Source: a virus | Direction: 5' to 3' (one strand) | Length of the DNA stretch: 33,572 bases | Virus record (IMG/VR): IMGVR_UViG_3300050014_000314 | Coordinates: 1-33,572 of that record | Shown: piece by piece, positions 8,032-17,049 of the stretch | Layout: each line of letters starts with the position of its first letter | How positions within the stretch are numbered: position 1 is the first letter of the stretch | The notes under the pieces: generated by a model | Told to the model about the DNA's origin: nothing | The model's input: only the letters and a program-made list of their open reading frames with translations | Database searches by the model: none | Position numbers and translations under genes: made by a program

Positions 8032-8684
8032 CAACGGCAATTGCTGGCAATGCAGTCGCGGGACTTGTTGGATCGGTGATTCAATCAAGCGCCGCGTCCA
8101 AAGCGTCGGCAGCGTCTATTGCCGCACAGCAAGGCATGTTTAATACTTCTGTTGGCTTAAATCAGCCTTTCATTAATGCCGGGCAAACTGCCAGTGGAAC
8201 ATTGACTAACCTTTTAACGCCCGGCCCTAATCAAACGGCAACATTGAACCAATTGCCTGGGTATCAGTTTGCACAGGATTGGGGACAAAAGGCAGTTCAA
8301 AATATTGGATCAACACAAGGATTGGGGGGAAACACACTTACTGCTGGCGCAAATTTTGCGACTGGGTTAGCTCAACAGCAGTTTGGTTCGCTGGCAGGAT
8401 TGTTGCAGAACCAAGTTAATAGTGGAGTCGGTGCCGCAGGCGGTCTTACTCAAGCTGCAACTCAAACCGGGGCCGGTACAGGGGCTAGCGCGGCAAGTGG
8501 AATTATGGGGTCGGCTAACGCACTTGCCGGCGGCCTTACGGGGGCTGGAAATACAGCGGTGAACGGTTTGTTGTTGAACAAATTGTTTAGCGGGGGGGCA
8601 AATTCTAATGCTTCCCAGCAACTTGGTATCTATAATTCAAATGCCGGTGGGATATCTGTTAATGATGCGCAATATGCCTTTTAA
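8019..8684 (+). CDS. Ejection / DNA-transfer type protein (P22 gp7-like position)
   Basis: The 221-residue protein has a hydrophobic N-terminal segment (FIATAIAGNAVAGLVGSVIQ). An Ala/Ser linker and a long Gly/Ala/Asn/Gln low-complexity body with the LPGYQFAQDWG phrase follow. That phrase and composition are typical of small DNA-transfer proteins of podoviruses that are ejected ahead of the DNA. The start overlaps the end of the cupin-like gene by 13 bp, and the next genes are of the same ejection type. Function is inferred from composition, motif and order. Confidence 0.6.
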   Translation: MSFIATAIAGNAVAGLVGSVIQSSAASKASAASIAAQQGMFNTSVGLNQPFINAGQTASGTLTNLLTPGPNQTATLNQLPGYQFAQDWGQKAVQNIGSTQGLGGNTLTAGANFATGLAQQQFGSLAGLLQNQVNSGVGAAGGLTQAATQTGAGTGASAASGIMGSANALAGGLTGAGNTAVNGLLLNKLFSGGANSNASQQLGIYNSNAGGISVNDAQYAF

Positions 8685-8702
8685 TTGAACAAGGCAAATT
8701 AA

Positions 8703-9245
8703 ATGCCCAACCCTCTTCAATCAGACATGACGCCAGCCCCTGTACCAGCGCAGCCTAACGCTATTCAGCAAGGCGGTGGGGCTCAGCCTATGGGGCCACA
8801 ACAGGGCGCTCCCCAAGGAGCGCAGCAAGCCCCGCCTGCACCTACGCACGCGCAGACTGTAGCGGCCTTAAGGCACTTTACTGCCTTAAAGCAGGAACTA
8901 ACCGTGCTGCTTAAAAACCCCGATCTTGGCAAAGCGGATATGAAATCGGCAATTATTGACGGCGTTACCAAGCTGGTGGCCGACCGCATTGTGCCCCCGG
9001 CCGCTGCTGTCCAGAAGCTTGCGATGGTGCCGGATACCCCTTTTCAACAAAAGAAATGGGTTGAGCAGGATTATGCTCAGGTGACGCAAGCGGAAAACTC
9101 CGTTTTAGATCACCATCGCGCTCAAGCAATTGGCACAGGTAATTTTCAACTGGAAAATGAATTGCACCAGTCAAACCCAGATAACCATTTACAGGATATC
9201 CAGGGCATGATGGCCTCGCATTACTCAGGACAACAAAATGCCTGA
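8703..9245 (+). CDS. Hypothetical virion-region protein with Gln/Pro/Ala-rich N-terminus
   Basis: The 180-residue protein has residues 1-50 disordered (Pro/Gln/Gly/Ala). Two helical segments follow (AQTVAALRHFTALKQELTVLL, FQQKKWVEQDYAQVTQAENSV) and a conserved-looking IVPPAAAVQKLAMVP turn. It lies between two ejection-type genes and overlaps the next by 8 bp. I recall similar proteins in alphaproteobacterial podoviruses, always unannotated. A role in the ejected inner body or its scaffold is likely but unproven. Confidence 0.6.
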   Translation: MPNPLQSDMTPAPVPAQPNAIQQGGGAQPMGPQQGAPQGAQQAPPAPTHAQTVAALRHFTALKQELTVLLKNPDLGKADMKSAIIDGVTKLVADRIVPPAAAVQKLAMVPDTPFQQKKWVEQDYAQVTQAENSVLDHHRAQAIGTGNFQLENELHQSNPDNHLQDIQGMMASHYSGQQNA

Positions 9246-10581
9246 CGTGTCTTCGCTTTATCCGCAAGCACCTGCGCAACAGCAGAGCTTGCTTTCGGGC
9301 AATCCGTTGCAAATGGTCGGCACGCTGCAAAGTATGCAGCAGCTTAACCTATTGACTAAAACCATAAACGCAAAACAAGCTGTTGGTAACGCTTATTCCA
9401 ATAATTTAAATCCAGACGGTACACCTAATATTCCAGGCATTGCGGCCGAATTAAAAGGCAACTCTGCCGCAGCCTTCGGCTTGCCAGAGGCACAAAGTAC
9501 ATTGCTTGCCCAGCGTGGACAGCAAATTCAAAATGATACTTCTCAATTCGATCTCTACGGCAAACAAAGTGGATTTGTTCAGCAGTGGATTGCAAGTCGA
9601 GCCGCTCAAGTGCAGTCTGGCCAAAAAGTTTCCGGAGAGGATTTAAATAACGACGCTGTTTCGTTAAGCCGAAATACAGGCATCCCGTCACCAGTCATAA
9701 ATTCAGTCATTCAAAACATACAGAGTGATCCAGGCGGCATTAAAGGCGGTCTAATTAACTTGCAGAACCGTGTCGCCGGGGCCGGGGCAGCAGCTGGGCG
9801 TGTTGCAGCCCCGCCGGGCGTTGGTGGCGCACAGCAGACTATGCCTGCCGGCGCTGCTGGATATGGAGCCCTAGGGGCAACTCCCGGCACAATGCCGATA
9901 GCGTTGCCGCCAGGTAGAGGCGAGGCGCAAACGGCTACAGGCTTGCAAGGAGGTCAGCAATTGGCGGCCGACCGATCCACAGCGGCCAATTACCGCCGTG
10001 AGGTATTTCCGCTTGAACAAGCAATCCCGGCCCTTGAAAACCTCGGAAAGACAGGAACAGGCCCCGGCACAGAGCAAATTAATCAAGTTAAATCGTTTTT
10101 GCAGTCGTCTGGAGCAGGCGCATTGCTTGGTATTGATCCTACAAAAATTAAAGACTTTGATGAGGCTAAAAAATATCTTACCGATTGGGTCATGGCTACC
10201 GGATCGACAGGAACCAACGATAAATTGGCAGCCGCATTTTCATCTAACGCCAATGTTGGCATTTCAAACGCCGCTGCGTCGGACGTGGCAAAATCGGCGT
10301 TATCTTTGCGCCGCATGAAACAAGCGCAGACCGTAGAATTTGCCAATACCGGCTTGCCGGACAGCGACTATACAAAATGGGCTTCAACGTGGAACATTGC
10401 CCAAGACCCCCGCGCTTATGGTGTTGATATGATGGGGCCTCAACAAAAGCAGCGGCTGTTGACAAATCTCAATCAACCGGGAAACCAAGCCGATAAGGCT
10501 CGTTTCCTTGCCTCGCTTCGTATTGCCGATTCCAACAGATTAACTTCCCCTAAAGGAGGTTGGAATGCCGGGCAGCAATGA
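9238..10581 (+). CDS. Probable internal virion / injection protein (447 aa)
   Basis: A Gln/Ala-rich N-terminus (SLYPQAPAQQQSLLSGNP) is followed by helices and a Gly/Ala/Pro linker near residues 180-235. The C-terminal helical domain contains DEAKKYLTDWVMATG and a RYDLAQDPRAYG-like phrase (WASTWNIAQDPRAYGVD). Placement between gp7-like and the 800-aa protein corresponds to P22 gp20/gp16 territory. Low-complexity, helix-rich composition fits proteins extruded through the narrow tail. No enzymatic domain is visible. The start overlaps the previous gene by 8 bp. Confidence 0.6.
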   Translation: MPDVSSLYPQAPAQQQSLLSGNPLQMVGTLQSMQQLNLLTKTINAKQAVGNAYSNNLNPDGTPNIPGIAAELKGNSAAAFGLPEAQSTLLAQRGQQIQNDTSQFDLYGKQSGFVQQWIASRAAQVQSGQKVSGEDLNNDAVSLSRNTGIPSPVINSVIQNIQSDPGGIKGGLINLQNRVAGAGAAAGRVAAPPGVGGAQQTMPAGAAGYGALGATPGTMPIALPPGRGEAQTATGLQGGQQLAADRSTAANYRREVFPLEQAIPALENLGKTGTGPGTEQINQVKSFLQSSGAGALLGIDPTKIKDFDEAKKYLTDWVMATGSTGTNDKLAAAFSSNANVGISNAAASDVAKSALSLRRMKQAQTVEFANTGLPDSDYTKWASTWNIAQDPRAYGVDMMGPQQKQRLLTNLNQPGNQADKARFLASLRIADSNRLTSPKGGWNAGQQ

Positions 10582-12967
10582 CGCCTTGATGGATGCTTAT
10601 TTTAATCCGCAATCGCCTAACGCGGCAATCGATGCAACCGACATAACATTAAATGCTGGTGCTGGTGGCCTCGGTTTGGGTGTACCGCGTTCGCAAGAGG
10701 CGGGCGCTGGCGCACCTGCCTTTTTTAATGAAGGGGTGAATGCAGATAGTAGGTCGTCAGCGTCGATAAGCGACGATGCTTTGTTAAGTTATTATCTTAA
10801 AGGCACAAGGCCCACAGGTAAAACTGCTGCGACTCCTAAAAGCAACTCTGACTATGTGCCAACTCCCGGCATTCCTAATATTCATATTTATCCAAATGTT
10901 ACCGATTTTCCTTCGGTACCCCCAGAACGTCTGACTACTTGGGCAGATACTCTTCATAATACACAGGAGGCCATTAGCCCAACTTCAGTCGCTAGTTCAA
11001 TCGGCAGTTCAATTAATGCGGCAGCCTTGCAAGCTAACAGCACCGCAAACGATTTAAAACAAAGCGGTCTTGCCGATCTTCGTAATTCGAATGTGTTTCC
11101 ATCATTCCCAAGTTCCGATCCGGCTACTTGGTCGGGAGGCGGCCTATTAAAAACGGGGGCCGGCGCTACTGGGCAATTATTTGCGCCTGTTACCGGGGCG
11201 GTTAACGCTCTTATCGCGAATCCTATTACTCAACTTACCGGCAGTCCTGAATCTGGCGAACGCGCTGCGTTTTTAGCCAACGCTCTTATCCCAGGTTCAA
11301 AAGGCGCTGCCGTCGCTAAAAATTCTCTTGCCCCCGCACAAGCCATCAATACGATTGTTAAAACCGTTGGAGCCGAAAACGTTCCAAGCCTTGTAAACGT
11401 ATTGCGTAATAATCCACGTTTAACTCCAATGGATGCTAGCGATAGCTTGAGACAATTGGGCCAAGGGTTAATTAGTAATCCTGCATTGCCATCTGCTCAA
11501 CAGCCATTGCTTGATTTGGTAAAAAATCGAACGGCAACGGCTCCCGCCGCAATAAACTCTGCTTATACGCGAGCTATGGGCGCTGCGCCGGACGTTGTTA
11601 AGATGGTACAAGGATTAAAAGACAAGGCCGCAGCGGTAGGCAAACAAATGATTGAACCGGCGTTAGAAAATGCCGCGCCAATTCCAGTCAAGTCTTTGAC
11701 TGGTTCAATTGATAGGATGATTGGATCGCCGGAAGCTATAGCTGGAGAAACTCCAAAGATTCCGCTTAACCCCACGCAAGTGAGGCTTTTGAACTTACGT
11801 AAACAGATTACTTCCGGGGAAATGGCTCCCCTTGGTGAGCGTGCTGGGTTGGGTGTTACACCGATTAATGACGCTTTGAAAGCTGGCGGCATGTCGCCGG
11901 AAAAAGTAGACGCATTTACTGAAGCAAAGCGGTTACTCAATAGCGCGCGTCGTGGTTATACATCTGAAGAAGACTTGATCCCGGCGCTTAAGAAACTAGC
12001 TGACAATCAAAAAATCGTTGGGCCTATTGATGCCGCTTTGAAAATGATCCAAAAAGGTCCAACTGAATACCGTGGTGCTGATTTTATTCATAGCCTCCAA
12101 TCGCGATTGAGGGAAGAGGCGGAAAGTCTCAGCAAAAGTTCAACTGGTTCTGATAAAATCATGGGCCGTGACCTTTTTAACGCCAGAGAAAAATTGGTCG
12201 GGAAGGTTGATGAAGCATCGAGCGGAACTTACCGTCCTGCATTAGCTAAATACCGTGAAGCCAAACAAATTGATGACGCTTGGGAATCCGGGTTTGATAC
12301 TCTTAAAAATCGTTCTGGCGTAAATGGTCTTGAAGACCGACCAGAAGCCTTAAGGGAGTGGATGAAAACCGCTACCCCCGAACAAATTGTAGCCAAGCGG
12401 CTAGGTACACGATCCGATATCGATCAAAAAATACGCGGCGTCAAAAACCAATCGCTTGCCGGTACTGGTATTACAAGAATTGAATATAACCAGGAAAAAC
12501 TTAAAGACCTTTTTGGTGAACAAGAGGGTTCTAGACTTATTCGCACTATGGATGATGCCCACCGGGAGGCAGAAACAAACGCCAAGCTTACTGCCGGTTC
12601 AAAAACCGCCGAAACCTTGGCTGGGCAGAAGGCTTTGGAAATCAGAGATGTCGGCAAAAGCGACCCTTTGGGTTATTTAAAATACATGGTCCCGATGGCC
12701 GCTGAAGGATTTAATTTTGGGGCTCATACCGGATTGACGCCTGGATTAGCTGCTAGTGGAGTGACTGCCACTATGTTAGCCGCCAAGGGCATTCATTTAG
12801 GTGCGCAAAAAATAGGGCAAATGCGCGACGTTGCAAAAAATAATGCGTTTGCGCGAGCGTTATCTGCGCTTGGACCGGAACGTGATGATGTGGTTAACAG
12901 GCTTATGGCGCATCCGGCGGTCGTCCGCCAACTGAATAAATCTAAAAACGCGCTGTCTGTACCGTAA
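10565..12967 (+). CDS. Large internal virion / injection protein (800 aa)
   Basis: ATG 10565 has an AGGAGG (10553-10558) a few bases upstream and overlaps the previous gene by 17 bp. The first about 170 residues are low complexity. Residues 190-330 have hydrophobic segments (TGQLFAPVTGAVNALIANPI; AAFLANALIPGSKGAAVAKN). From about 350 on, long amphipathic helices follow, rich in Lys/Glu/Ala and with no enzymatic motif I can name. Large helical proteins with membrane-active segments near the end of the podoviral ejection cluster usually form the trans-envelope DNA channel. This is an inference from order and composition. Confidence 0.6.
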   Translation: MPGSNDALMDAYFNPQSPNAAIDATDITLNAGAGGLGLGVPRSQEAGAGAPAFFNEGVNADSRSSASISDDALLSYYLKGTRPTGKTAATPKSNSDYVPTPGIPNIHIYPNVTDFPSVPPERLTTWADTLHNTQEAISPTSVASSIGSSINAAALQANSTANDLKQSGLADLRNSNVFPSFPSSDPATWSGGGLLKTGAGATGQLFAPVTGAVNALIANPITQLTGSPESGERAAFLANALIPGSKGAAVAKNSLAPAQAINTIVKTVGAENVPSLVNVLRNNPRLTPMDASDSLRQLGQGLISNPALPSAQQPLLDLVKNRTATAPAAINSAYTRAMGAAPDVVKMVQGLKDKAAAVGKQMIEPALENAAPIPVKSLTGSIDRMIGSPEAIAGETPKIPLNPTQVRLLNLRKQITSGEMAPLGERAGLGVTPINDALKAGGMSPEKVDAFTEAKRLLNSARRGYTSEEDLIPALKKLADNQKIVGPIDAALKMIQKGPTEYRGADFIHSLQSRLREEAESLSKSSTGSDKIMGRDLFNAREKLVGKVDEASSGTYRPALAKYREAKQIDDAWESGFDTLKNRSGVNGLEDRPEALREWMKTATPEQIVAKRLGTRSDIDQKIRGVKNQSLAGTGITRIEYNQEKLKDLFGEQEGSRLIRTMDDAHREAETNAKLTAGSKTAETLAGQKALEIRDVGKSDPLGYLKYMVPMAAEGFNFGAHTGLTPGLAASGVTATMLAAKGIHLGAQKIGQMRDVAKNNAFARALSALGPERDDVVNRLMAHPAVVRQLNKSKNALSVP

Positions 12968-13066
12968 ATAGATAATCCAATTTATTGCCGGTTCAATTTG
13001 ATACCAAGCATACATTACCGGGAAAAAGATTAGCGGGATCAATCTCATTGTTATAAGGATTTTCTT

Positions 13067-14797
13067 TTGAAGATACTCCGTCACCTTACCGCATTAGCCA
13101 TAGCCGTTCTAGCCCTTTCTTGGCAGACAGCTCAAGGGGCCACCACACTTTTGCCCCCCGGCGAGAACTGCTTTTCGGCTTTGCAGCCCACCTCCGGCGG
13201 CCCCGGCGGTACAGGCACCGGCTTTGTGGGGCTGCTCGGGGCTATAACCCCCGGCACAGGCGGCACAACGGGCACCTATGGCGGCGTGGCCCTTACGGGC
13301 GGCTCAGGCACAGGGGCTACCGCCAATATCACGGTTGCGGGTGGCGTGGTCACGCAGGTGGCCGTCCTTAACCCCGGCGTGCAGTACGTTGTGGGCGACG
13401 TTCTTTCTGCCACGTCCTCAACAATAGGCAACGCAAGCGGATTTTCTGTTCCTGTTTCTTCAATATCAATTAACTCATCGCTTGCTGGCGGCAAGATTTA
13501 TTTTTATGTGCCAAATACAAACACATTCAAGCAGACATGGAAAGACAGCGGCCAAGTCACTTTAAATCAAAATCCCGTACCTCTCGACGCCAATGGCTGC
13601 GCCATAATTTTCGGCGTCGGGACGTATCGGCAGGTTTTACAGGACTCGCTTTCGAATACTATTTGGGATCAATTAACCACAGACACCTCCGCTTATAATT
13701 CTACATTTTGGGCTGGCGTTGCGGCCGGGACGCCAAATGTCATTACCCTAACTGACGTTGGATTTAACGGTACAGATGGTTCGGTTCTTAATTTCACGGC
13801 GCTCGCAACCAATACCGGCGCGACGACGATCAACCCATCCGGCTACGGTGCTATTCCGGTTTTGCAGGACACAACTGCCGGGCCAGTTGCTTTGGTGCCT
13901 GGTCAGATTATCCAAGGCAATGTTATATCGGTTGTCTACCGAGCCCAGGACAATTCGTTCCATCTACTCAATCCGCCAATTCAGACAGCGGGGGGAAACA
14001 GCGCCCCATTATGTGGAGCGTCTGGCCTAAGTATAACCAACGGAACATCACCAAATTCCATCATTGCTGCAACGGCAAATGCGGCCGTGACGGTGAGCAG
14101 CAGCGGTATTGTCATTCACCGTTCTAATATCTCTCTGGCCAACATCAATATAACTACCGGCATATCGACAAGCACCGCCAACGGCATGGACGGTGAGGCC
14201 CCTGGAATAAGTGCGTGGCTTGATGTCTGGTTAATTGACAACGGGGCGGCGTCAGCCGGTCTTGTTTCTCTGGCTTCTGGAAACGGGCTTACGCCAACGC
14301 TGCCAAGCGGGTATATTTACATTTGCCGCATTGGGGCAATGTTTGTCGATGGAAATGGTAATCTTTTGCCTACTTTGCAAAAGGGAAACAACGGACAGTT
14401 TGTTAGCGCAGGGACGACAGCAACTCAACCGCGTATAATTGCAAATGGCACTGTAGGAACATTTTCGGCCACATCTCCAACATTGGCCAGCACATCAATT
14501 ACGTCCTGCGTTCCTCCGACAGCAACTCAGATTAAAATATCACTTAGTACATACTGGAAATCTGGAACCGTAGGCGTCGGATTCGTTGCTCCTAGCACAG
14601 CATGGGGCGGTACTAATAATGGCCCGAATGGGTCAAACGGTGTCGTGTATCCGTTGTATGTAGATGACGGATCATTTAACGGTAGCATATCAGACTGGAT
14701 GATACTTGAAAGCACTTCAACAATCGGAATAGCCGGGGTGAACGCTGGTTTTGCTGTCGCATGTATGGGTTGGAAGGACTCCGTCAATGCGAATTAA
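13067..14797 (+). CDS. Tail-fibre-like protein with signal peptide, TTG start
   Basis: The start is TTG 13067, set by AAGGA at 13055-13059, 7 nt upstream; no ATG fits. Residues 1-25 (MKILRHLTALAIAVLALSWQ then TAQGA) are a clear Sec-type signal peptide. A Gly-rich segment follows with GGVALTGGSGTGATANITV and VTQVAVLNPGVQYVVGDVLS, a repeat type common in phage tail-collar/fibre proteins. The remainder is beta-rich with Thr/Ser/Gly/Asn. It probably forms part of the receptor-binding apparatus, but export would be incompatible with simple cytoplasmic tail assembly. It precedes two more genes with the same architecture. Confidence 0.65.
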   Translation: MKILRHLTALAIAVLALSWQTAQGATTLLPPGENCFSALQPTSGGPGGTGTGFVGLLGAITPGTGGTTGTYGGVALTGGSGTGATANITVAGGVVTQVAVLNPGVQYVVGDVLSATSSTIGNASGFSVPVSSISINSSLAGGKIYFYVPNTNTFKQTWKDSGQVTLNQNPVPLDANGCAIIFGVGTYRQVLQDSLSNTIWDQLTTDTSAYNSTFWAGVAAGTPNVITLTDVGFNGTDGSVLNFTALATNTGATTINPSGYGAIPVLQDTTAGPVALVPGQIIQGNVISVVYRAQDNSFHLLNPPIQTAGGNSAPLCGASGLSITNGTSPNSIIAATANAAVTVSSSGIVIHRSNISLANINITTGISTSTANGMDGEAPGISAWLDVWLIDNGAASAGLVSLASGNGLTPTLPSGYIYICRIGAMFVDGNGNLLPTLQKGNNGQFVSAGTTATQPRIIANGTVGTFSATSPTLASTSITSCVPPTATQIKISLSTYWKSGTVGVGFVAPSTAWGGTNNGPNGSNGVVYPLYVDDGSFNGSISDWMILESTSTIGIAGVNAGFAVACMGWKDSVNAN

Positions 14798-15851
14798 ATA
14801 TTTTGCGCTCATTGTTGCGCTGTTGCTCGGCGTTGTCCCTGCTTGTGCTCAAACGGGGACAAATCAAACCGCTGCGCAATTAAACACTGAAATCAATTCC
14901 AAATTTCCAGATCAGAATGTAGGGGCTATTACGCCCTTTATTTTCCGTCAATTAACTTTAGATATGGTTGCGTCATCTGTAGGGACCACAATTACGGCGC
15001 TAACCGGAGATGTGACGGCAACCGGCCCTGGTTCGGCGGCAGCAACTCTTGCTTCTGTTAATGGCAACGTAGGAACGTTCGGTAGCGTTACGGGTTGCTC
15101 AACAATCACTGTCAATGCCAAAGGTCTAATTACCGCTATCAACAGCGCGACATGCACGCCATCAATTATAGCGGTGACCGGGCTCGGAACTGGTGTTGCC
15201 ACGGCGCTCGGCGTCAGTGTCGGAACGGCTGGCGCTCCGATAGTAAATGGCGGTGCGCTCGGTACGCCATCATCCGGTACGCTGACCAGCGTGAGTGGTC
15301 TTCCGATCGCCGGCGTAACAGGTTGGGGAACGGGCGTAGCGACGGCGCTCGGGATTAATGTCGGAACTGCCGGCGCTCCCGTGGTGAACGGAGGCGCATT
15401 GGGCACGCCATCGGGCGGAACGCTCACCAGTGCAACAGGGCTTCCGGCCGCTGGCGTGGTGGGAACGGCGGCGACATTGGGGGCTGCGCAATCTTTTACC
15501 AAGGCGCAACGCGGAACGCCGGTCAATGTTGGCATAAGCACGGCGACATTTACACCGAGTTTTGATAATTCGCAGAATTTTGAGATTGATCTTACATCAG
15601 CCTGCCCATGTACGCTGGCAAATCCTAGTACCAGCTTGGTTGCTGGCCAAAGCGGAGTTATCGAGGTGCATCAGGACGGCAGTGGAAGCCGCACGATTGG
15701 AACATGGGGAACAAATTATTTATACGTTGGGGGCACCAGTACCATAACGCTTTCCACCACCGCGAGCGCTGTGGATTATTTTTCGTACTATGTGAACAAC
15801 GCTGCCACCGGTGTTGTGCTCGGCGCACTGCTTAAGGCACCGGCCCATTAA
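14787..15851 (+). CDS. Repeat-containing tail-fibre-like protein with signal peptide
   Basis: ATG 14787 is chosen (AAGGA at 14774-14778, overlap of 11 bp with the previous gene); an in-frame TTG at 14751 is less likely. Residues 1-22 (MRIKYFALIVALLLGVVPAC, AQ) form a signal peptide. Residues 130-230 hold two copies of a 47-residue unit (GVATALGVSVGTAGAPIVNG ... GLP), a hallmark of phage fibre shafts. The C-terminus has a beta domain (GQSGVIEVHQDGSGSRTIG; TVDYFSYYVNN-like), resembling known fibre caps. The 354-residue protein likely makes a trimeric fibre. Confidence 0.65.
   Translation: MRIKYFALIVALLLGVVPACAQTGTNQTAAQLNTEINSKFPDQNVGAITPFIFRQLTLDMVASSVGTTITALTGDVTATGPGSAAATLASVNGNVGTFGSVTGCSTITVNAKGLITAINSATCTPSIIAVTGLGTGVATALGVSVGTAGAPIVNGGALGTPSSGTLTSVSGLPIAGVTGWGTGVATALGINVGTAGAPVVNGGALGTPSGGTLTSATGLPAAGVVGTAATLGAAQSFTKAQRGTPVNVGISTATFTPSFDNSQNFEIDLTSACPCTLANPSTSLVAGQSGVIEVHQDGSGSRTIGTWGTNYLYVGGTSTITLSTTASAVDYFSYYVNNAATGVVLGALLKAPAH
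15186..15467 (+). repeat. Two tandem 141-bp units encoding the 47-aa fibre repeat
   Basis: Unit 1 runs about 15186-15326 and unit 2 about 15327-15467. They are clearly related at protein level (GTGVATALG(V/I)(S/N)VGTAGAP(I/V)VNGGALGTPS) but diverged at DNA level. Such shaft repeats expand and contract by recombination and can vary host range. Confidence 0.75.
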
Positions 15852-16516
15852 TGAAAAAACTCTTTGTATCACTTGCCATAGCCTTGTCGTTGTTTGCGTC
15901 GTCTGTCTGTTCGCAGCCGGTTAACACTTTCGTTCAAGGCTCACTTAGCTCTTGTAGTAGATCAACCACATGGAACCCAAGTGACAAGGGTTCAAACATC
16001 ACGCTTTCAAACGGAAATCTAACCGCCACTGGCGCGACTGTTTGGAACTCCGTAAGAGGCACAACATCATCATCAACCGGCAAATTATATTTTGAGACGG
16101 TAGTTACTGCCACTGACGCGGCGTGGATTGTCGGTCTAGGCACGTCAGCAATGAGTTTAACAAGTTATGTCGGTAACTCAGCCACATCGGGTGGCGTTGA
16201 TATTGCCTCAAACACTATTTTCGTCAGCGGTATGACCAGTGCTGCCGCTGCCGCAGGAAGTTGGACAGTAAGTGATAGGTTCGACATTGCTGTTGATTTA
16301 GGTGCCGGAAAAATATGGTATGGGAAAAATGGCACCTGGACCGGATCAGGTGTCCCCTCTACAGGGACGGCCCCAAATATCACGTTCACTCCTTCATTGA
16401 CCCTTTTTATTGCGTGGGCGGGAAACTTAGCGGCCGATAGCGCGACGTTAAGAACGAAAACATCACAATTTTCGGACACGATCCCGGTCGGATTCACGGC
16501 ATGGGACGGGTGCTGA
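15851..16516 (+). CDS. SPRY-like domain protein with signal peptide
   Basis: The 221-residue protein starts at ATG 15851, overlapping the previous TAA by one base. Residues 1-21 (MKKLFVSLAIALSLFASSVC) form a signal peptide, perhaps a lipobox-like end (SSVC|S) although it is not a canonical LxxC. The rest reads as a single SPRY/B30.2-type beta-sandwich: TGKLYFETVVTATDAAWIVGLG, FDIAVDLGAGKIWYGKNGTW and PNITFTPSLTLFIAW. In phages such domains sit on tail tips or fibres and bind ligands. It is the third consecutive exported tail-type protein. Confidence 0.65.
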   Translation: MKKLFVSLAIALSLFASSVCSQPVNTFVQGSLSSCSRSTTWNPSDKGSNITLSNGNLTATGATVWNSVRGTTSSSTGKLYFETVVTATDAAWIVGLGTSAMSLTSYVGNSATSGGVDIASNTIFVSGMTSAAAAAGSWTVSDRFDIAVDLGAGKIWYGKNGTWTGSGVPSTGTAPNITFTPSLTLFIAWAGNLAADSATLRTKTSQFSDTIPVGFTAWDGC

Positions 16517-17049
16517 TGCAAGCCAATCTCCCTGCCGCGCTGACCTACATTACCGGCGATGAGGGGCCAGAACTCAACACTAGTCCTGGTGAGCCGGGGG
16601 GTGCCAGCAAGTGGGGCGTCTCCCTGACGGTATTATCTGAGTTTCGCGGTAAGCCGTGCAAAGTTGCCGATGTTGCCGCGCTGACGCAGGCCGACGCGAA
16701 CCAAATCTATTCCGCGCGCTTTGCAGCACCGATCCTCTTTGGCGACCTGCCTCCCGGCGTTGACTATCGGATGCTTGATTGCGCGGTGACACTAGGAGTT
16801 ACCGGGGCCATTGAGGCTCTACAGATGTGTCTCGCCATGTGGCCGACGACCGGCGTGATGGATACCCCCACGATGGCGGAAGCTCGCGCCGCAACGCCAG
16901 CGGTTCTGGTCCTGCAGCTCGACGCTGCGTGGCTGACATGGAAGCGCGGCCTTACGCCGACCGGATGGTTGGAAAACGGGCATGGGTGGAATAATCGTGT
17001 ACTCAAAGTAAGGAGCCGCTTGCCGGCAATGATGAGGGCACAGACATGA
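16516..17049 (+). CDS. Endolysin, GH108-type N-acetylmuramidase
   Basis: ATG 16516 overlaps the previous TGA (TGATG), so it is preferred over ATG 16501. In the 177-residue protein the N-terminus ALTYITGDEGPELNTSPGEP followed by GGASKWGVSLTVLSEFRG matches the GH108 pattern (EGGYVNxPxDPGGATxxGIT); Glu16 would be the catalytic acid. The later LTQADANQIYSARF and DYRMLDCAVTLGVTGAIEALQ also fit. The role is cleavage of peptidoglycan glycan strands for lysis. No signal peptide, so a holin should release it. An M15 peptidase overlaps downstream. Confidence 0.8.
   Translation: MQANLPAALTYITGDEGPELNTSPGEPGGASKWGVSLTVLSEFRGKPCKVADVAALTQADANQIYSARFAAPILFGDLPPGVDYRMLDCAVTLGVTGAIEALQMCLAMWPTTGVMDTPTMAEARAATPAVLVLQLDAAWLTWKRGLTPTGWLENGHGWNNRVLKVRSRLPAMMRAQT

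Noticed and set aside
14948-15541. Long minus-strand frame (197 aa) opposite the tail-fibre repeat
   Set aside because: It is the Pro/Val/Ala-rich antisense of the low-complexity fibre gene, which has signal peptide, SD and repeats; no SD or motif of its own.
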